Assembly: GCA_042095835.1 (NCBI GenBank) | Contig: JBELML010000033.1 | Location: 1-47,644 of the forward strand | DNA from: DATFKA01 sp042095835 | GTDB lineage: Bacteria; Bacteroidota; Bacteroidia; Chitinophagales; Saprospiraceae | Direction: 5' to 3' | DNA: 47,644 nt | Part shown: positions 24,693 through 33,357 of the stretch, piece after piece | Layout of the letters: each line of letters begins with the position of its first letter | How positions within the stretch are numbered: the stretch's first letter is position 1 | Made by a program: the position numbers and the translations under genes | The notes under the pieces: generated by a model | Seen by the model: only the letters and a program-made list of their open reading frames with translations | What the model was told of the DNA's origin: nothing | Databases searched by the model: none

Positions 24693-26249
24693 ATGCTCAT
24701 CAAAACCTATGCTAGCGCTTTACTAGGCGTCAATGCACGTACAATTTCTGTAGAGGTGAATGCAGGAGGTACGCCTGCTGGAGGGAAGAATTGGTACCAC
24801 ATGGTTGGTTTGCCAGATAGTGCGGTACGCGAAGGCTTCCATCGTGTGGAAGCTGCCTTAAGTAATGTCGGCTATCGAATGCCTCGAAAAAAGATTATTG
24901 TCAATCTTGCTCCTGCCGATATTCGCAAGCAAGGTTCTGCCTACGATTTACCAATCGCTTTAGGTATTCTAGCAGCCAGCGAACAGATTCAAGGCCAAAA
25001 TTTGGACCAGTACCAAATCCTGGGTGAGCTATCATTAGATGGATCTCTGCGCCCTATTAAAGGGGCCCTCCCTATTGCGATTCAGGCAAGAAAAGAGCAG
25101 TTTAAAGGACTGATTCTGCCTAAAGAAAATGCCAAAGAAGCGGCGATTGTCAATCAACTAGAAGTCTACGGCGTGGACAACTTGCGGGAAGCTATTGATT
25201 TCTTCAATGGCCAAGGAGGTATTGAACCCACAAAGGTAGAAACTAGAGAAGAGTTCGAATATAACCTCAATAATTATGAGGTCGACTTTGCTGATGTGAA
25301 AGGCCAAGAGAATATCAAAAGAGCACTAGAAATTGCCGCTGCGGGAGGGCATAATGTAATCTTGATCGGACCTCCTGGAGCAGGTAAGACGATGTTGGCA
25401 AGAAGACTTCCCACTATCCTGCCGGCATTAAGTCTACACGAAGCTTTAGAAACTACAAAAATTCATTCTGTTGCCGGTCGGCTAAAAGCCAATGAGGGCC
25501 TCATCAGTAAACGCCCATTTAGGGCTCCGCATCATACGATCAGCGATGTGGCGCTGGTAGGAGGAGGTTCTAACCCTATGCCTGGTGAGATTTCTATTGC
25601 CCACCATGGAGTATTATTCCTTGATGAACTTCCGGAGTTCAAACGCAGTGTGCTCGAAGTGATGCGCCAACCTATGGAGGAGCGTAGAGTCACTATCTCG
25701 AGAGCGAGGGTAAGTATCGACTATCCGGCGAGCTTTATGCTTATTGCGTCGATGAACCCATGCCCTTGTGGCTATTATAATCATCCGGATAAAGAATGTG
25801 TCTGTGGTCCTGGTGTTGTGAAAAAGTACTTGAATAAAATTTCAGGACCACTACTAGATCGGATTGATTTGCATGTTGAGGTGACACCGGTATCTTATGA
25901 TGAGTTGACCGAATCCAAGAGGTTGGGAGAAAGTAGTGCCACCATTGCCGAAAGGGTGATCAATGCCCGTAAAATTCAAAAAGAGCGCTACGAAGCTCAT
26001 CCAGAGATATATACCAACGCTCAAATTCCAAGCCGTATGGTCAGGGAAGTATGCCAAACCCAACCCGCTGGATTGATGCTCGTAAAGAAGGCTATGGAAA
26101 AACTGCAACTATCGGCCAGAGCGTATGATCGGATTCTAAAAGTCGCTCGTACCGCAGCTGATCTGGCCGGTAGTCCAGAAATAAAAATAGAGCACCTAGC
26201 AGAAGCTATTCACTTCAGAAGTCTTGATCGGGAAGGTTGGGCAGGATAG
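24693..26249 (+). CDS. comM: YifB/ComM family Mg chelatase-like AAA+ ATPase
   Basis: A 518-residue cytoplasmic AAA+ protein of the YifB/ComM family, whose characterised member drives branch migration during integration of transforming DNA. Residues 1-170 form the Lon-S5-like ChlI domain (YHMVGLPDSAVREGFHRVEA, YDLPIALGILAAS, GELSLDGSLRPIKGALP). The ATPase follows with Walker A GPPGAGKT (226-233), Walker B VLFLDE (307-312), MNPCPCG with later CVCG cysteines (354-372) and the sensor DRIDLHVEV. The C-terminal Mg-chelatase helical domain has LSARAYDRILKVARTAADLAG. Length is normal and nothing is missing. It stands alone, followed by a hairpin. Confidence 0.95.
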   Translation: MLIKTYASALLGVNARTISVEVNAGGTPAGGKNWYHMVGLPDSAVREGFHRVEAALSNVGYRMPRKKIIVNLAPADIRKQGSAYDLPIALGILAASEQIQGQNLDQYQILGELSLDGSLRPIKGALPIAIQARKEQFKGLILPKENAKEAAIVNQLEVYGVDNLREAIDFFNGQGGIEPTKVETREEFEYNLNNYEVDFADVKGQENIKRALEIAAAGGHNVILIGPPGAGKTMLARRLPTILPALSLHEALETTKIHSVAGRLKANEGLISKRPFRAPHHTISDVALVGGGSNPMPGEISIAHHGVLFLDELPEFKRSVLEVMRQPMEERRVTISRARVSIDYPASFMLIASMNPCPCGYYNHPDKECVCGPGVVKKYLNKISGPLLDRIDLHVEVTPVSYDELTESKRLGESSATIAERVINARKIQKERYEAHPEIYTNAQIPSRMVREVCQTQPAGLMLVKKAMEKLQLSARAYDRILKVARTAADLAGSPEIKIEHLAEAIHFRSLDREGWAG

Positions 26250-26274
26250 GACGTAAAGAAGAATTTACCAAAAT

Positions 26275-26314
26275 AAGGCCAAGTGGCTATACCACTCGAC
26301 CTTGTGTTTTATTT
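26275..26314 (+). terminator. Hairpin downstream of comM
   Basis: AAGGCCAAGTGG (26275-26286) and CCACTCGACCTT (26292-26303) pair at ten of twelve positions, with an A-rich run before and GTGTTTTATTTAT after. On the minus strand all twelve positions can pair, using two G-U pairs, so it could work in both directions. Confidence 0.5.
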
Positions 26315-26380
26315 ATCCAGTATACACATAAAATTTTCAGTACTTCACTTTGCTGTAACTCATTTGTAACTACCAGCTTC

Positions 26381-26388
26381 TACATTTG
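26381..26388 (+). promoter_or_regulatory. Candidate -7 element of the phasin-like gene
   Basis: TACATTTG followed by CACC is a close match to TAnnTTTG, 47 bases before the ATG. The nearest upstream TTTG (26363-26366) is only 14 bases away, shorter than the usual spacing of about 17-23. Confidence 0.45.
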
Positions 26389-26435
26389 CACCGTAATTAA
26401 TCATTTAAAAAGAAATTACTTTAAAATTAAAAGAT

Positions 26436-26891
26436 ATGGCAACTAAGAAAAAAGCAGCTCCTGCTACAACTGAGATCAACGAGCAAATCGAAAACGTAAA
26501 GAACAGCGTAAGCGAAATCAATGAGCAAATCACTGATCGTGCTTCTCAAGCAGTAAAAGATTTGTACAGCAGTGGCGAAGAATTGATTGAAAATGCAAGA
26601 AAAACAGTTAAAGAAACTGTTGCAAAAATCAACTTCGAAGATGGCTACAATGCAGTTAAAGAAATCGCTTCAAAAGCAACTAAATATACTGCTCAGACTG
26701 CTGACGAAATCGTTGAAGGTGCAATCTCTACTACCGAGCAGTGGCAAGGTATTACTTCTAAGGCAATCAAAGGTGGCTTGAAATTGGCTTCTAAGCAGCA
26801 AGACCTCGTTTTTGAAGCGCTAGAAGATGTAAAAGGACAAATTGTTGAAGGTACTAAGCGTACCAAAGCTTTGTTTAAAAGTGAGAAGTAA
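26436..26891 (+). CDS. Phasin-like amphipathic helical protein
   Basis: A 151-residue protein with a lysine/alanine-rich start (MATKKKAAPATTEIN) and then almost unbroken amphipathic helix with no cysteine, no proline beyond the start and no membrane segment. Repeated patterns such as NEQIENVKNSVSEINEQI, ARKTVKETVAKI and EDVKGQIVEGTKRTK suggest coiled-coil or surface-binding helices like those of phasins and apolipoproteins. There is no signal peptide. No polyhydroxyalkanoate genes are nearby, so granule binding is only a possibility. Its own promoter-like element and strong terminator suggest a single, well-expressed gene. Confidence 0.65.
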   Translation: MATKKKAAPATTEINEQIENVKNSVSEINEQITDRASQAVKDLYSSGEELIENARKTVKETVAKINFEDGYNAVKEIASKATKYTAQTADEIVEGAISTTEQWQGITSKAIKGGLKLASKQQDLVFEALEDVKGQIVEGTKRTKALFKSEK

Positions 26892-26947
26892 TTTTCTCCG
26901 GTCGACTATTTAGTCGATAAGCACAAAAATAATAAGACCAAAATCCC

Positions 26948-26980
26948 TGGGTAAAGTAGCTTGCTGCTTTACCCATTTTT
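26948..26980 (+). terminator. Rho-independent terminator of the phasin-like gene
   Basis: TGGGTAAAGTAGC (26948-26960) pairs with GCTGCTTTACCCA (26963-26975), the inner bases opening as loop, followed by TTTTT. The one variant position is a U-G pair in plus-strand RNA, supporting this direction. Confidence 0.8.
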
Positions 26981-26986
26981 GTGTAC

Positions 26987-28063
26987 CTACACCGCAACGG
27001 GATCTTTTAGTAGTGGCAAGGCGACCAAGAAATATTCACTTGTTTCGATGACTTCCATTTTCTCATTGGTATAAAAAGAATAGCGGTGACGAATATTTTC
27101 CAGACCTACTTTGGTAGAAGGCATCTGTTGGGCCTTGCGCTGTAGGTTATTACGTACCAGCAGCCGATCAGCATCTACCCATAAACAGACCTCCAGCGGC
27201 TTGTCTTTTGAAATGATATTGTGCTTGATCACATTTTCAAAAAGGAGCTGTAGAGAGAAGGGGATCAAGTGTTGATTATGCAGCGAAGCATCGATGTCAA
27301 TTTTGACCTTTAAGTTTTCTCCAAAGCGTTCTTTCAGCAAAAAGATGTAAGAATCTAAAAAATCTAATTCCTCTTTCAGAGAAGTCAATTGCTTGTCTTT
27401 TATTTCTAAAACGTAGCGATAGACCTTCGATAATTTTTGCACAAATTTCACGGCCTTGTCAGCATCCTCCGGTATTAAATAAGTGAGCGTATTCAGACTA
27501 TTGAATAGAAAATGAGGATTGACTTGACTCTTGAGACTCTCCAGCTGAGATTGTGCGTATTCTTTTTGTAATTTCTCAGTAGCTACAATGGATTCCTTCC
27601 ATTTCCTATTCAACCATACGCTTTCGTAAATTGCAGCAGTCAATAAGATCAATAAAACTGAAGCCACATTATAATCCCATTCACTCACGTCTTTATCCTT
27701 TGGCATATATTGGGTGAGTACGGAATTATGAATCACCAAATTAAGCAAGCGATTCAGAAAAATATATACCGGCACAATAACAATAATATTATGAAAAAGC
27801 CTGGTGTAAAGTTGGCGGTATTCTGGATACTTTCGCCTAAAATAGATAATGATCTGCCGTACGGAGAGCCAGTAGGTAAGGGTGTATATCATAGAGACTC
27901 CTGCCTTGGGCAAATAGTTGATTAAACCAACCTCCAGGCTGGCATCAAAAAAAAGTATAGGGATGAAAAACGCTAGTAGAGGGATGCCAAAGAGCATCAC
28001 CAAGCGATCGTCCATGCCAATCACTTCTCTTATACATTGCTTGTTACCTGCGATTTTCTTCAT
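26987..28063 (-). CDS. LytS/YehU-type sensor histidine kinase
   Basis: A 358-residue inner-membrane kinase of the His_kinase (PF06580) family. Four hydrophobic segments (about residues 21-40, 51-75, 93-112, 133-147) form the sensor region. A short coiled coil leads to the phosphoacceptor motif VNPHFLFNSLNTL, with H184. The ATPase part has an N-box LLFENVIKHN (273-282) and a G-box-like KVGLENIRHRYSF (318-330). Partners in this family are LytTR response regulators, usually encoded next door, but none is present here. An ATG at 28015 (residue 17) is a possible alternative start. The start lies 9 bases after the stop of a TonB-receptor remnant. Confidence 0.88.
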   Translation of the reverse strand: MKKIAGNKQCIREVIGMDDRLVMLFGIPLLAFFIPILFFDASLEVGLINYLPKAGVSMIYTLTYWLSVRQIIIYFRRKYPEYRQLYTRLFHNIIVIVPVYIFLNRLLNLVIHNSVLTQYMPKDKDVSEWDYNVASVLLILLTAAIYESVWLNRKWKESIVATEKLQKEYAQSQLESLKSQVNPHFLFNSLNTLTYLIPEDADKAVKFVQKLSKVYRYVLEIKDKQLTSLKEELDFLDSYIFLLKERFGENLKVKIDIDASLHNQHLIPFSLQLLFENVIKHNIISKDKPLEVCLWVDADRLLVRNNLQRKAQQMPSTKVGLENIRHRYSFYTNEKMEVIETSEYFLVALPLLKDPVAV

Positions 28064-28072
28064 CTCTAGTTC

Positions 28073-28378
28073 TTAAAATTGGATCCTATAGAGAATATCT
28101 GGGAAAAAACCAGACTGGAATACATCGTTTACCTCATTGGTCAGCTCATTGAAACGACGGGTGAAAAAATTCTCATTATCGGTCACATTCTGTAAATCTA
28201 GGAAAAACTGCTGAGAAAATTTCTTGGTTTTGCTGTTTAGTCGGATACCAAACTTTAGATCTAAACGCAAATAAGGGTCGAATCTTTCACTGAAAGCCAA
28301 GGCTTCATTTAAGACTTCTTCACCTGCTATTCTGGATGCTTCCAAGTCCACAGGTGTATAATATGGTGTGGACTTCAT
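28073..28378 (-). pseudogene. C-terminal remnant of a TonB-dependent receptor
   Basis: Only about 100 residues remain and they match the last barrel strands of a TonB-dependent receptor: PYLRLDLKFGIRLNSKTKK, then QQFFLDLQNVTDNENFFTRR, ending FPDILYRIQF with the typical terminal aromatic residue. No signal peptide, plug or upstream barrel is found in the 213 bases before it, where the neighbouring gene points the other way. It is therefore a truncated relic. The preserved open frame up to the histidine-kinase start suggests a fairly recent deletion. Confidence 0.75.
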
Positions 28379-28464
28379 GTCAAAAGTTTATACTCCTTTC
28401 ACTGTAGTGATGGTTAGAGAATTTGATATTACAAAAGTGTAAAGTATACAGTAAAAAAGACAGT

Positions 28465-28495
28465 AAAAAACCTTGAATTGTAGATAGCAAGGTTT
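28465..28495 (-). terminator. Terminator-like hairpin with no matching gene
   Basis: AAACCTTG (28468-28475) and CAAGGTTT (28488-28495) form an 8-base stem with a 12-base loop. On the minus strand it runs into a T-tract (complement of 28465-28470). No minus-strand gene lies upstream before prfA. Confidence 0.5.
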
Positions 28496-28591
28496 GAATC
28501 GTTGAATAAGTAGAGTCGATCTTTAGCCTGAAAAATGTTTTTGCTATATTAAACAGTCAAAACACTAGACTAAATTATTTAGATTAGAAAT

Positions 28592-30334
28592 ATGAAAAAC
28601 CTACTTTTTACGCTAGCCGCTATTTTACTACTTTCTTGGTCTTGTACACCGCCTACATCAACAGAGTCCTCAGGCGATAGACAAGCCTATTTTATGATTC
28701 CTTTTCCGGGTGAGGATGGAGAAGTTTTAGACGGCCGCCTGATGGTCATGCTTTCTACCAATGATGAACGGGAACCACGATTCCAAATATCAGATGGTCC
28801 AGGTACACAGCAGCTATTTGGTTTAGATGTTGAAGGATGGAAAGCTGGCGAACTCCTCACCATGGGGAATGAGGCCTATGGTTACCCAATTACCCAACTC
28901 AAAGATTTCCCGAAAGGAAAATACCAAGTACAAGTCCTCTTCCACAAGTACGAAACTTTTAATCGGGCGGACGGACACACTGTGAAATTACCCATGGATC
29001 GCGGAGAAGGCCAGCAGTGGAATCGGGCGCCGGGAAACCTATACTCTACACCAGTCACAACGAATTTTGATCCAATAGATATAAAAATGTTAAGGATCGA
29101 ACTCGATCAAGAAATTGCTCCTATCGAAGATCCAGCAGACACGAAATATATCAAACACATTAAAATCAAAAGTGAAATGCTCTCCGAGTTTTGGGGAAGA
29201 GATATGTACTTAGGTGCTCACGTTTTACTTCCTGAAGGGTTTGATGAAAATCCAAATGTCAAATATCCGCTGGCGATTATGCATGGCCACTTTCCATATG
29301 ATTTTGGTGGCTTCCGAGAAGAGCCTGCTGACCTTTCAGTACCTTGCGAGTACAGTGGCCGATTTGACGTCGACTGCTATAATCATATTGTTCAGCAGGA
29401 AGCACATGACCTCTATAAACAATGGACAGGGCCTGATTTTCCAAGAGTAATTGCTATCAAAATCCAGCATGCCAATCCTTATTATGACGATTCCTACGCC
29501 GTCAATTCCGAAAACTTAGGACCGTATGGAGATGCCATTACTTACGAATTACTTCCTTATATCGAGGAGCAATTTCGTGGAATTGGCGAGTCTTGGGCGC
29601 GATTTCTGTATGGTGGATCAACAGGTGGCTGGGAAGCTTTAGCCGCTCAAGTCCTTTACCCCGATGATTATGGTACTTGTTATGCGGCTTGTCCTGATCC
29701 AATCGATTTTAGAGCTTTTTGTTTGGTCGATATTTATGAAGATAAAAATGCGTATTACTATCAGGGCGATTTCAAAAAAGTCCTTCGACCAGGACATAGA
29801 GATTATTTAGGGAATGTAGATGCTTCTTTGAAAAGCATGAACCTAAGAGAGCTAGCTTTAGGTACTAAAAGTCGTTCGGGACAGCAGTGGGATATCTGGG
29901 AAGCAGTTTATTCTCCTGTGGGAAATGATGGCTATCCGCAGCGGATTTGGGATAAAGAAACGGGAGAAATCAACGCTGAAGTAGCTGCCTATTGGAAAGA
30001 AAATTTTGACTTGGCTCACATCTTGAAACGAGATTGGGCAACGCTCGGTCCTAAACTCAAAAATAAGATCAATATCTACTGTGGTGATATGGATAATTAT
30101 TACCTCAATAACGCGGTCTATCTGATGGAAGATTTTCTGGAGACTACCACAAGCCCTGCTTATGGTGGCGAAGTGACCTACGGAGATCGGGCCGAGCATT
30201 GCTGGAATGGAGACCCTACACAGCCCAATCACATCACTCGACTGCGCTATCACCGAATGTTTATCAAAAAATGGGCAGATAATGTAGAGCGGATCGCACC
30301 TAAAGGCGCAGATTTAAGTTCTTGGCGGTATTGA
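28592..30334 (+). CDS. Lipoprotein esterase, alpha/beta hydrolase of the esterase D type
   Basis: A 580-residue lipoprotein: the leader ends LLLSWSC with C18 as the lipidation site. Residues 30-200 form a beta-rich N-terminal domain (AYFMIPFPGEDGEVLDGRL). The hydrolase core starts near 205 (YLGAHVLLPEGF, YPLAIMHGHFPYDFGG) and has the nucleophile elbow LYGGSTGGWEA, with S343. The likely catalytic histidine is H536 in DRAEHCWNG. The order fits the putative-esterase family (PF00756) with an insert. Such enzymes hydrolyse esters of siderophores, carbohydrates or polyesters; the substrate is unknown. It is monocistronic and transcribed away from the TonB-receptor remnant. Confidence 0.85.
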   Translation: MKNLLFTLAAILLLSWSCTPPTSTESSGDRQAYFMIPFPGEDGEVLDGRLMVMLSTNDEREPRFQISDGPGTQQLFGLDVEGWKAGELLTMGNEAYGYPITQLKDFPKGKYQVQVLFHKYETFNRADGHTVKLPMDRGEGQQWNRAPGNLYSTPVTTNFDPIDIKMLRIELDQEIAPIEDPADTKYIKHIKIKSEMLSEFWGRDMYLGAHVLLPEGFDENPNVKYPLAIMHGHFPYDFGGFREEPADLSVPCEYSGRFDVDCYNHIVQQEAHDLYKQWTGPDFPRVIAIKIQHANPYYDDSYAVNSENLGPYGDAITYELLPYIEEQFRGIGESWARFLYGGSTGGWEALAAQVLYPDDYGTCYAACPDPIDFRAFCLVDIYEDKNAYYYQGDFKKVLRPGHRDYLGNVDASLKSMNLRELALGTKSRSGQQWDIWEAVYSPVGNDGYPQRIWDKETGEINAEVAAYWKENFDLAHILKRDWATLGPKLKNKINIYCGDMDNYYLNNAVYLMEDFLETTTSPAYGGEVTYGDRAEHCWNGDPTQPNHITRLRYHRMFIKKWADNVERIAPKGADLSSWRY

Positions 30335-30440
30335 TACCATGATATGATAACAGAAAAGAAAGCTTTTAGAACAACAACTGACTGAAGAGTAGCCTTAAAA
30401 GATGTTTTTGATAGCCCACAAGGAAATTTTAAACAGCTTC

Positions 30441-30472
30441 TTTGCTTGCTTGGATAGATAAATCTATTTTTG
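30441..30472 (+). promoter_or_regulatory. cysS promoter
   Basis: TTTG at 30441-30444 and TATTTTTG at 30465-30472 are separated by 20 bases and followed by CACC, an excellent fit to the Bacteroidota TTG-N17-23-TAnnTTTG promoter. The expected start of transcription is near 30479, leaving a leader of about 24 bases before cysS. Confidence 0.65.
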
Positions 30473-30502
30473 CACCGTTTTTTACTACTAATCCTAATCC
30501 AA

Positions 30503-32005
30503 ATGGCGAGCGAACTGCAATTACACAATAGTCTTATCCGTGAGAAAGAAACCTTCAAACCTATGAAAGAGGGTTATGTAGGTATGTATGTATGTGGACC
30601 AACGGTCTACAATGATGTACACCTGGGGAATTGTCGGACTTTTGTGAGCTTCGATATCATCTATCGCTATTTGATGTATGCTGGATATAAAGTGCGTTAT
30701 GTACGTAATATCACAGATGTAGGTCACCTCTTAGATGATGGTACAGACCGTATGGCTAAAGGAGCCGCCATCGAACAGTTGGAGCCTATGGAGGTAGCCC
30801 AGAAGTATACCAACTCCTTTCGAGCAATGATGCGCACCTTCAATACCCTGGAGCCAAGTATCGAACCTAGTGCAACTGGACATATTCCCGAGCAAATACA
30901 AATGGTCAAGGATATCCTAGATAATGGCTACGCCTACGAAGCGAACGGCTCTATCTATTTCGATACCCTCAAATTTGCGGAAGAGAAAAAAGTCTACGGC
31001 GATCTTTCTGGTAGAAAAATTGATGAGCTACTAGCAGAATCTAGAGATAATCTAAAGAACCAAGGCGATAAACGACATCCTTCAGATTTTGCGATCTGGA
31101 TGAAAGCTTCGCCTCAACATATCATGCGTTGGAAATCTCCCTGGTCGGTTGGATTTCCTGGGTGGCATCTAGAGTGCTCTGCTATGAGTACCAAATATCT
31201 AGGCGAAGAATTTGATATCCACGGTGGTGGCAATGACCTTAAGTTTCCTCACCATGAGAATGAGATTGCCCAGAATGTAGGATCTTGTAATCACGCCGGA
31301 GCACGGTATTGGCTACATACCAATATGCTACTCATGAATGGTCGCAAGATGTCAAAGAGTGATGGCAATACGATCACACCTGTTCAGCTATTTACCGGAG
31401 ACAGCGATCATGTCTCTAAAGGATATAGCCCGATGGTAGTGAAGTTCTTTATGCTACAATCGCACTACCGTAGCACTCTTGATCTTACAGATGAAGCATT
31501 ACAAGCTGCCGAGAAAGGCTACAAGCGTATGATGGAGGGCAACCGCATCCTGCAAAATTTAAGTGGGGCTACGGCTTCTGAAAGTACAGATTTAGATAAA
31601 GAATTGCTGCAACTCATCGAGCAGGTCAAAATGGAAATGGACGATGACTTTAATACACCCAAGGCTCTAGCCGTTCTCTTCGAGCTGGTCACCAAGGTCA
31701 ATAGTCTGAAGGCGGGTCATTTAGCGATGGACCAGGTAAGTGCAACCACGCTTTCTACCCTTCAACTAACGTTTAAAGATTTCCTATTCGAAGTGATGGC
31801 CCTGAAAGATGAAATGACTGCCGAAGGTGGAGCAGGCAAGGAAGGCGAAGTACTCGATGGGATCATGCAACTCGTCATCGAAATGCGTGCCAACGCCCGT
31901 GCCAACAAAGACTGGGGGACTGCCGATAAAATTCGCGATACCCTGAAAGATCTCAAAGTCGTACTGAAGGACGGTAAAGATGGAACTTCGTGGAGTTTGG
32001 ATTAG
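30503..32005 (+). CDS. cysS: Cysteinyl-tRNA synthetase
   Basis: A 500-residue class I aminoacyl-tRNA synthetase that charges tRNA-Cys. The ATG at 30503 is chosen because the further in-frame TTG at 30470 overlaps the promoter. C31 in YVCGPTVYNDVHLGN is a zinc ligand, and HLGN (40-43) is the HIGH motif. GWHLECSAMS and HHENEIAQ carry the other zinc and adenylate residues. KMSKS is at 282-286. The C-terminal helical anticodon-binding part includes DDDFNTPKALAVLFELV. Length is usual for the family. It converges with prfA, the stops being 3 bases apart. Confidence 0.97.
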   Translation: MASELQLHNSLIREKETFKPMKEGYVGMYVCGPTVYNDVHLGNCRTFVSFDIIYRYLMYAGYKVRYVRNITDVGHLLDDGTDRMAKGAAIEQLEPMEVAQKYTNSFRAMMRTFNTLEPSIEPSATGHIPEQIQMVKDILDNGYAYEANGSIYFDTLKFAEEKKVYGDLSGRKIDELLAESRDNLKNQGDKRHPSDFAIWMKASPQHIMRWKSPWSVGFPGWHLECSAMSTKYLGEEFDIHGGGNDLKFPHHENEIAQNVGSCNHAGARYWLHTNMLLMNGRKMSKSDGNTITPVQLFTGDSDHVSKGYSPMVVKFFMLQSHYRSTLDLTDEALQAAEKGYKRMMEGNRILQNLSGATASESTDLDKELLQLIEQVKMEMDDDFNTPKALAVLFELVTKVNSLKAGHLAMDQVSATTLSTLQLTFKDFLFEVMALKDEMTAEGGAGKEGEVLDGIMQLVIEMRANARANKDWGTADKIRDTLKDLKVVLKDGKDGTSWSLD

Positions 32006-32008
32006 ACG

Positions 32009-33082
32009 CTACACCTCCTCTGTAGCTTTCAACTTCTCGGCATTCTCGGCTACTTGTAGTGCTTCGATGATGTCATCGAGTTGGCCTTCCAAGATTTTAT
32101 CTAGGTTATACAGGGTGAGGTTGATGCGATGGTCCGTCACTCTATTCTGAGGGAAATTATAGGTTCTTATCTTGTCAGAACGATCTCCTGAGCCTACCAA
32201 AGACCTTCTTTTGGCAGCTTGCTCCGACTCATGCGCTTTGCGCTGCGATTCATATATTTTTTGGTAGAGGCGCTGGATGGCAATCTCACGATTTTTGATC
32301 TGGGAGCGTCCATCTGTACTTTCAGCGACGATACCTGTGGGTAAATGGGTAAATCGTACGCCGGATTCTGTTTTATTGACGTGCTGACCACCAGCACCAC
32401 TGGAGCGGAAGGTATCCACTTTTAGATCCGCTTTGTTGATCTCTACATCTTCCATTTCAAGCTTAGGCATCACCACTACGGTCGCAGCAGAAGTATGTAC
32501 CCGACCTTGCGACTCTGTCTTAGGAACGCGCTGTACACGATGAGCTCCCGACTCAAATTTCAAAAGGCCATAGACATCATTACCCGTGACTTCAAGTACG
32601 AGTTTGTTATAGCCACCTACGGTACCTTCATTGACCTCGACGGCTTCGGTTTTCAATCCTTTAGATTCGAAATAGCGGGAGTACATTTTATATAGATCAC
32701 CTGCAAAAAGACTGGCCTCATCGCCACCCGTTCCTGATCGAATCTCAAATAATACATCTTTGGAGTCTGTTGGGTCTTTGGGGATCAATAAGAATTTGAT
32801 CTCCTCTTCCATTTTTTCTCGTTGAGGATGGAGTTCGTCCAATTCCATCTGCGCCATCTCCTTCATATCGGGATCGTCGCTTGATTGGATCATCTCCTGT
32901 GCGGTTTCGATATTGCCAACGATGTCGCGGTACTCAAAATAAACCTGAACGATTTGCTTGAGATCTTTATATTCTTTGCTCACTTTTTTATAGCGATCCA
33001 TATCCGACATCACGCTTGGGTCGGAGAGTTGCTCTTCCAAGTAAACATATCTTTCGTGGATGGCTTGTAACTTATCTAGCAT
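32009..33082 (-). CDS. prfA: Peptide chain release factor 1
   Basis: A 357-residue class I release factor, which ends translation at UAA and UAG. The GGQ motif that triggers peptidyl-tRNA hydrolysis is at 231-233 in SGAGGQHVNKT. The codon-reading tripeptide is P187-K-T189 in RVPKTESQGRVHTSAAT, the P-x-T form typical of RF1; RF2 would have SPF. There is no frameshift site. The N-terminal helical domain is complete (MLDKLQAIHERYVYLEEQ). It stands alone on the minus strand. The 275 bases between it and tsaB hold no recognisable gene. Confidence 0.97.
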   Translation of the reverse strand: MLDKLQAIHERYVYLEEQLSDPSVMSDMDRYKKVSKEYKDLKQIVQVYFEYRDIVGNIETAQEMIQSSDDPDMKEMAQMELDELHPQREKMEEEIKFLLIPKDPTDSKDVLFEIRSGTGGDEASLFAGDLYKMYSRYFESKGLKTEAVEVNEGTVGGYNKLVLEVTGNDVYGLLKFESGAHRVQRVPKTESQGRVHTSAATVVVMPKLEMEDVEINKADLKVDTFRSSGAGGQHVNKTESGVRFTHLPTGIVAESTDGRSQIKNREIAIQRLYQKIYESQRKAHESEQAAKRRSLVGSGDRSDKIRTYNFPQNRVTDHRINLTLYNLDKILEGQLDDIIEALQVAENAEKLKATEEV

Positions 33083-33357
33083 TCGTATTCCAATGATTTA
33101 ATGTGTCTCTATCTACACTGTATTTGGCGCAAGCTTTAGGTTGCCGCCGCCAAAGACAGCCTAGGTAGATAAAAATGATTTAAGGAGGCCATAGGTGTAG
33201 CTGCGAAGCGACTACTTGGTCTCACGAAACCATTGTGTGGTAAAAACCCCTAGCAAGACTAAAGAGTTTCCTAATGGAAAGCAAAAATAAGAGAAACTTG
33301 CTGAAAAAGTAATATCCCTGGCAAGAGTCGTATCTTCGGGGGCGTAAAGTGTAATAA

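Noticed and set aside
33083..33357. Possible structured RNA between prfA and tsaB
   Set aside because: The near-palindrome GTAGCTGC-GAA-GCGACTAC has two imperfect positions and no tRNA-like cloverleaf or known RNA motif was found.
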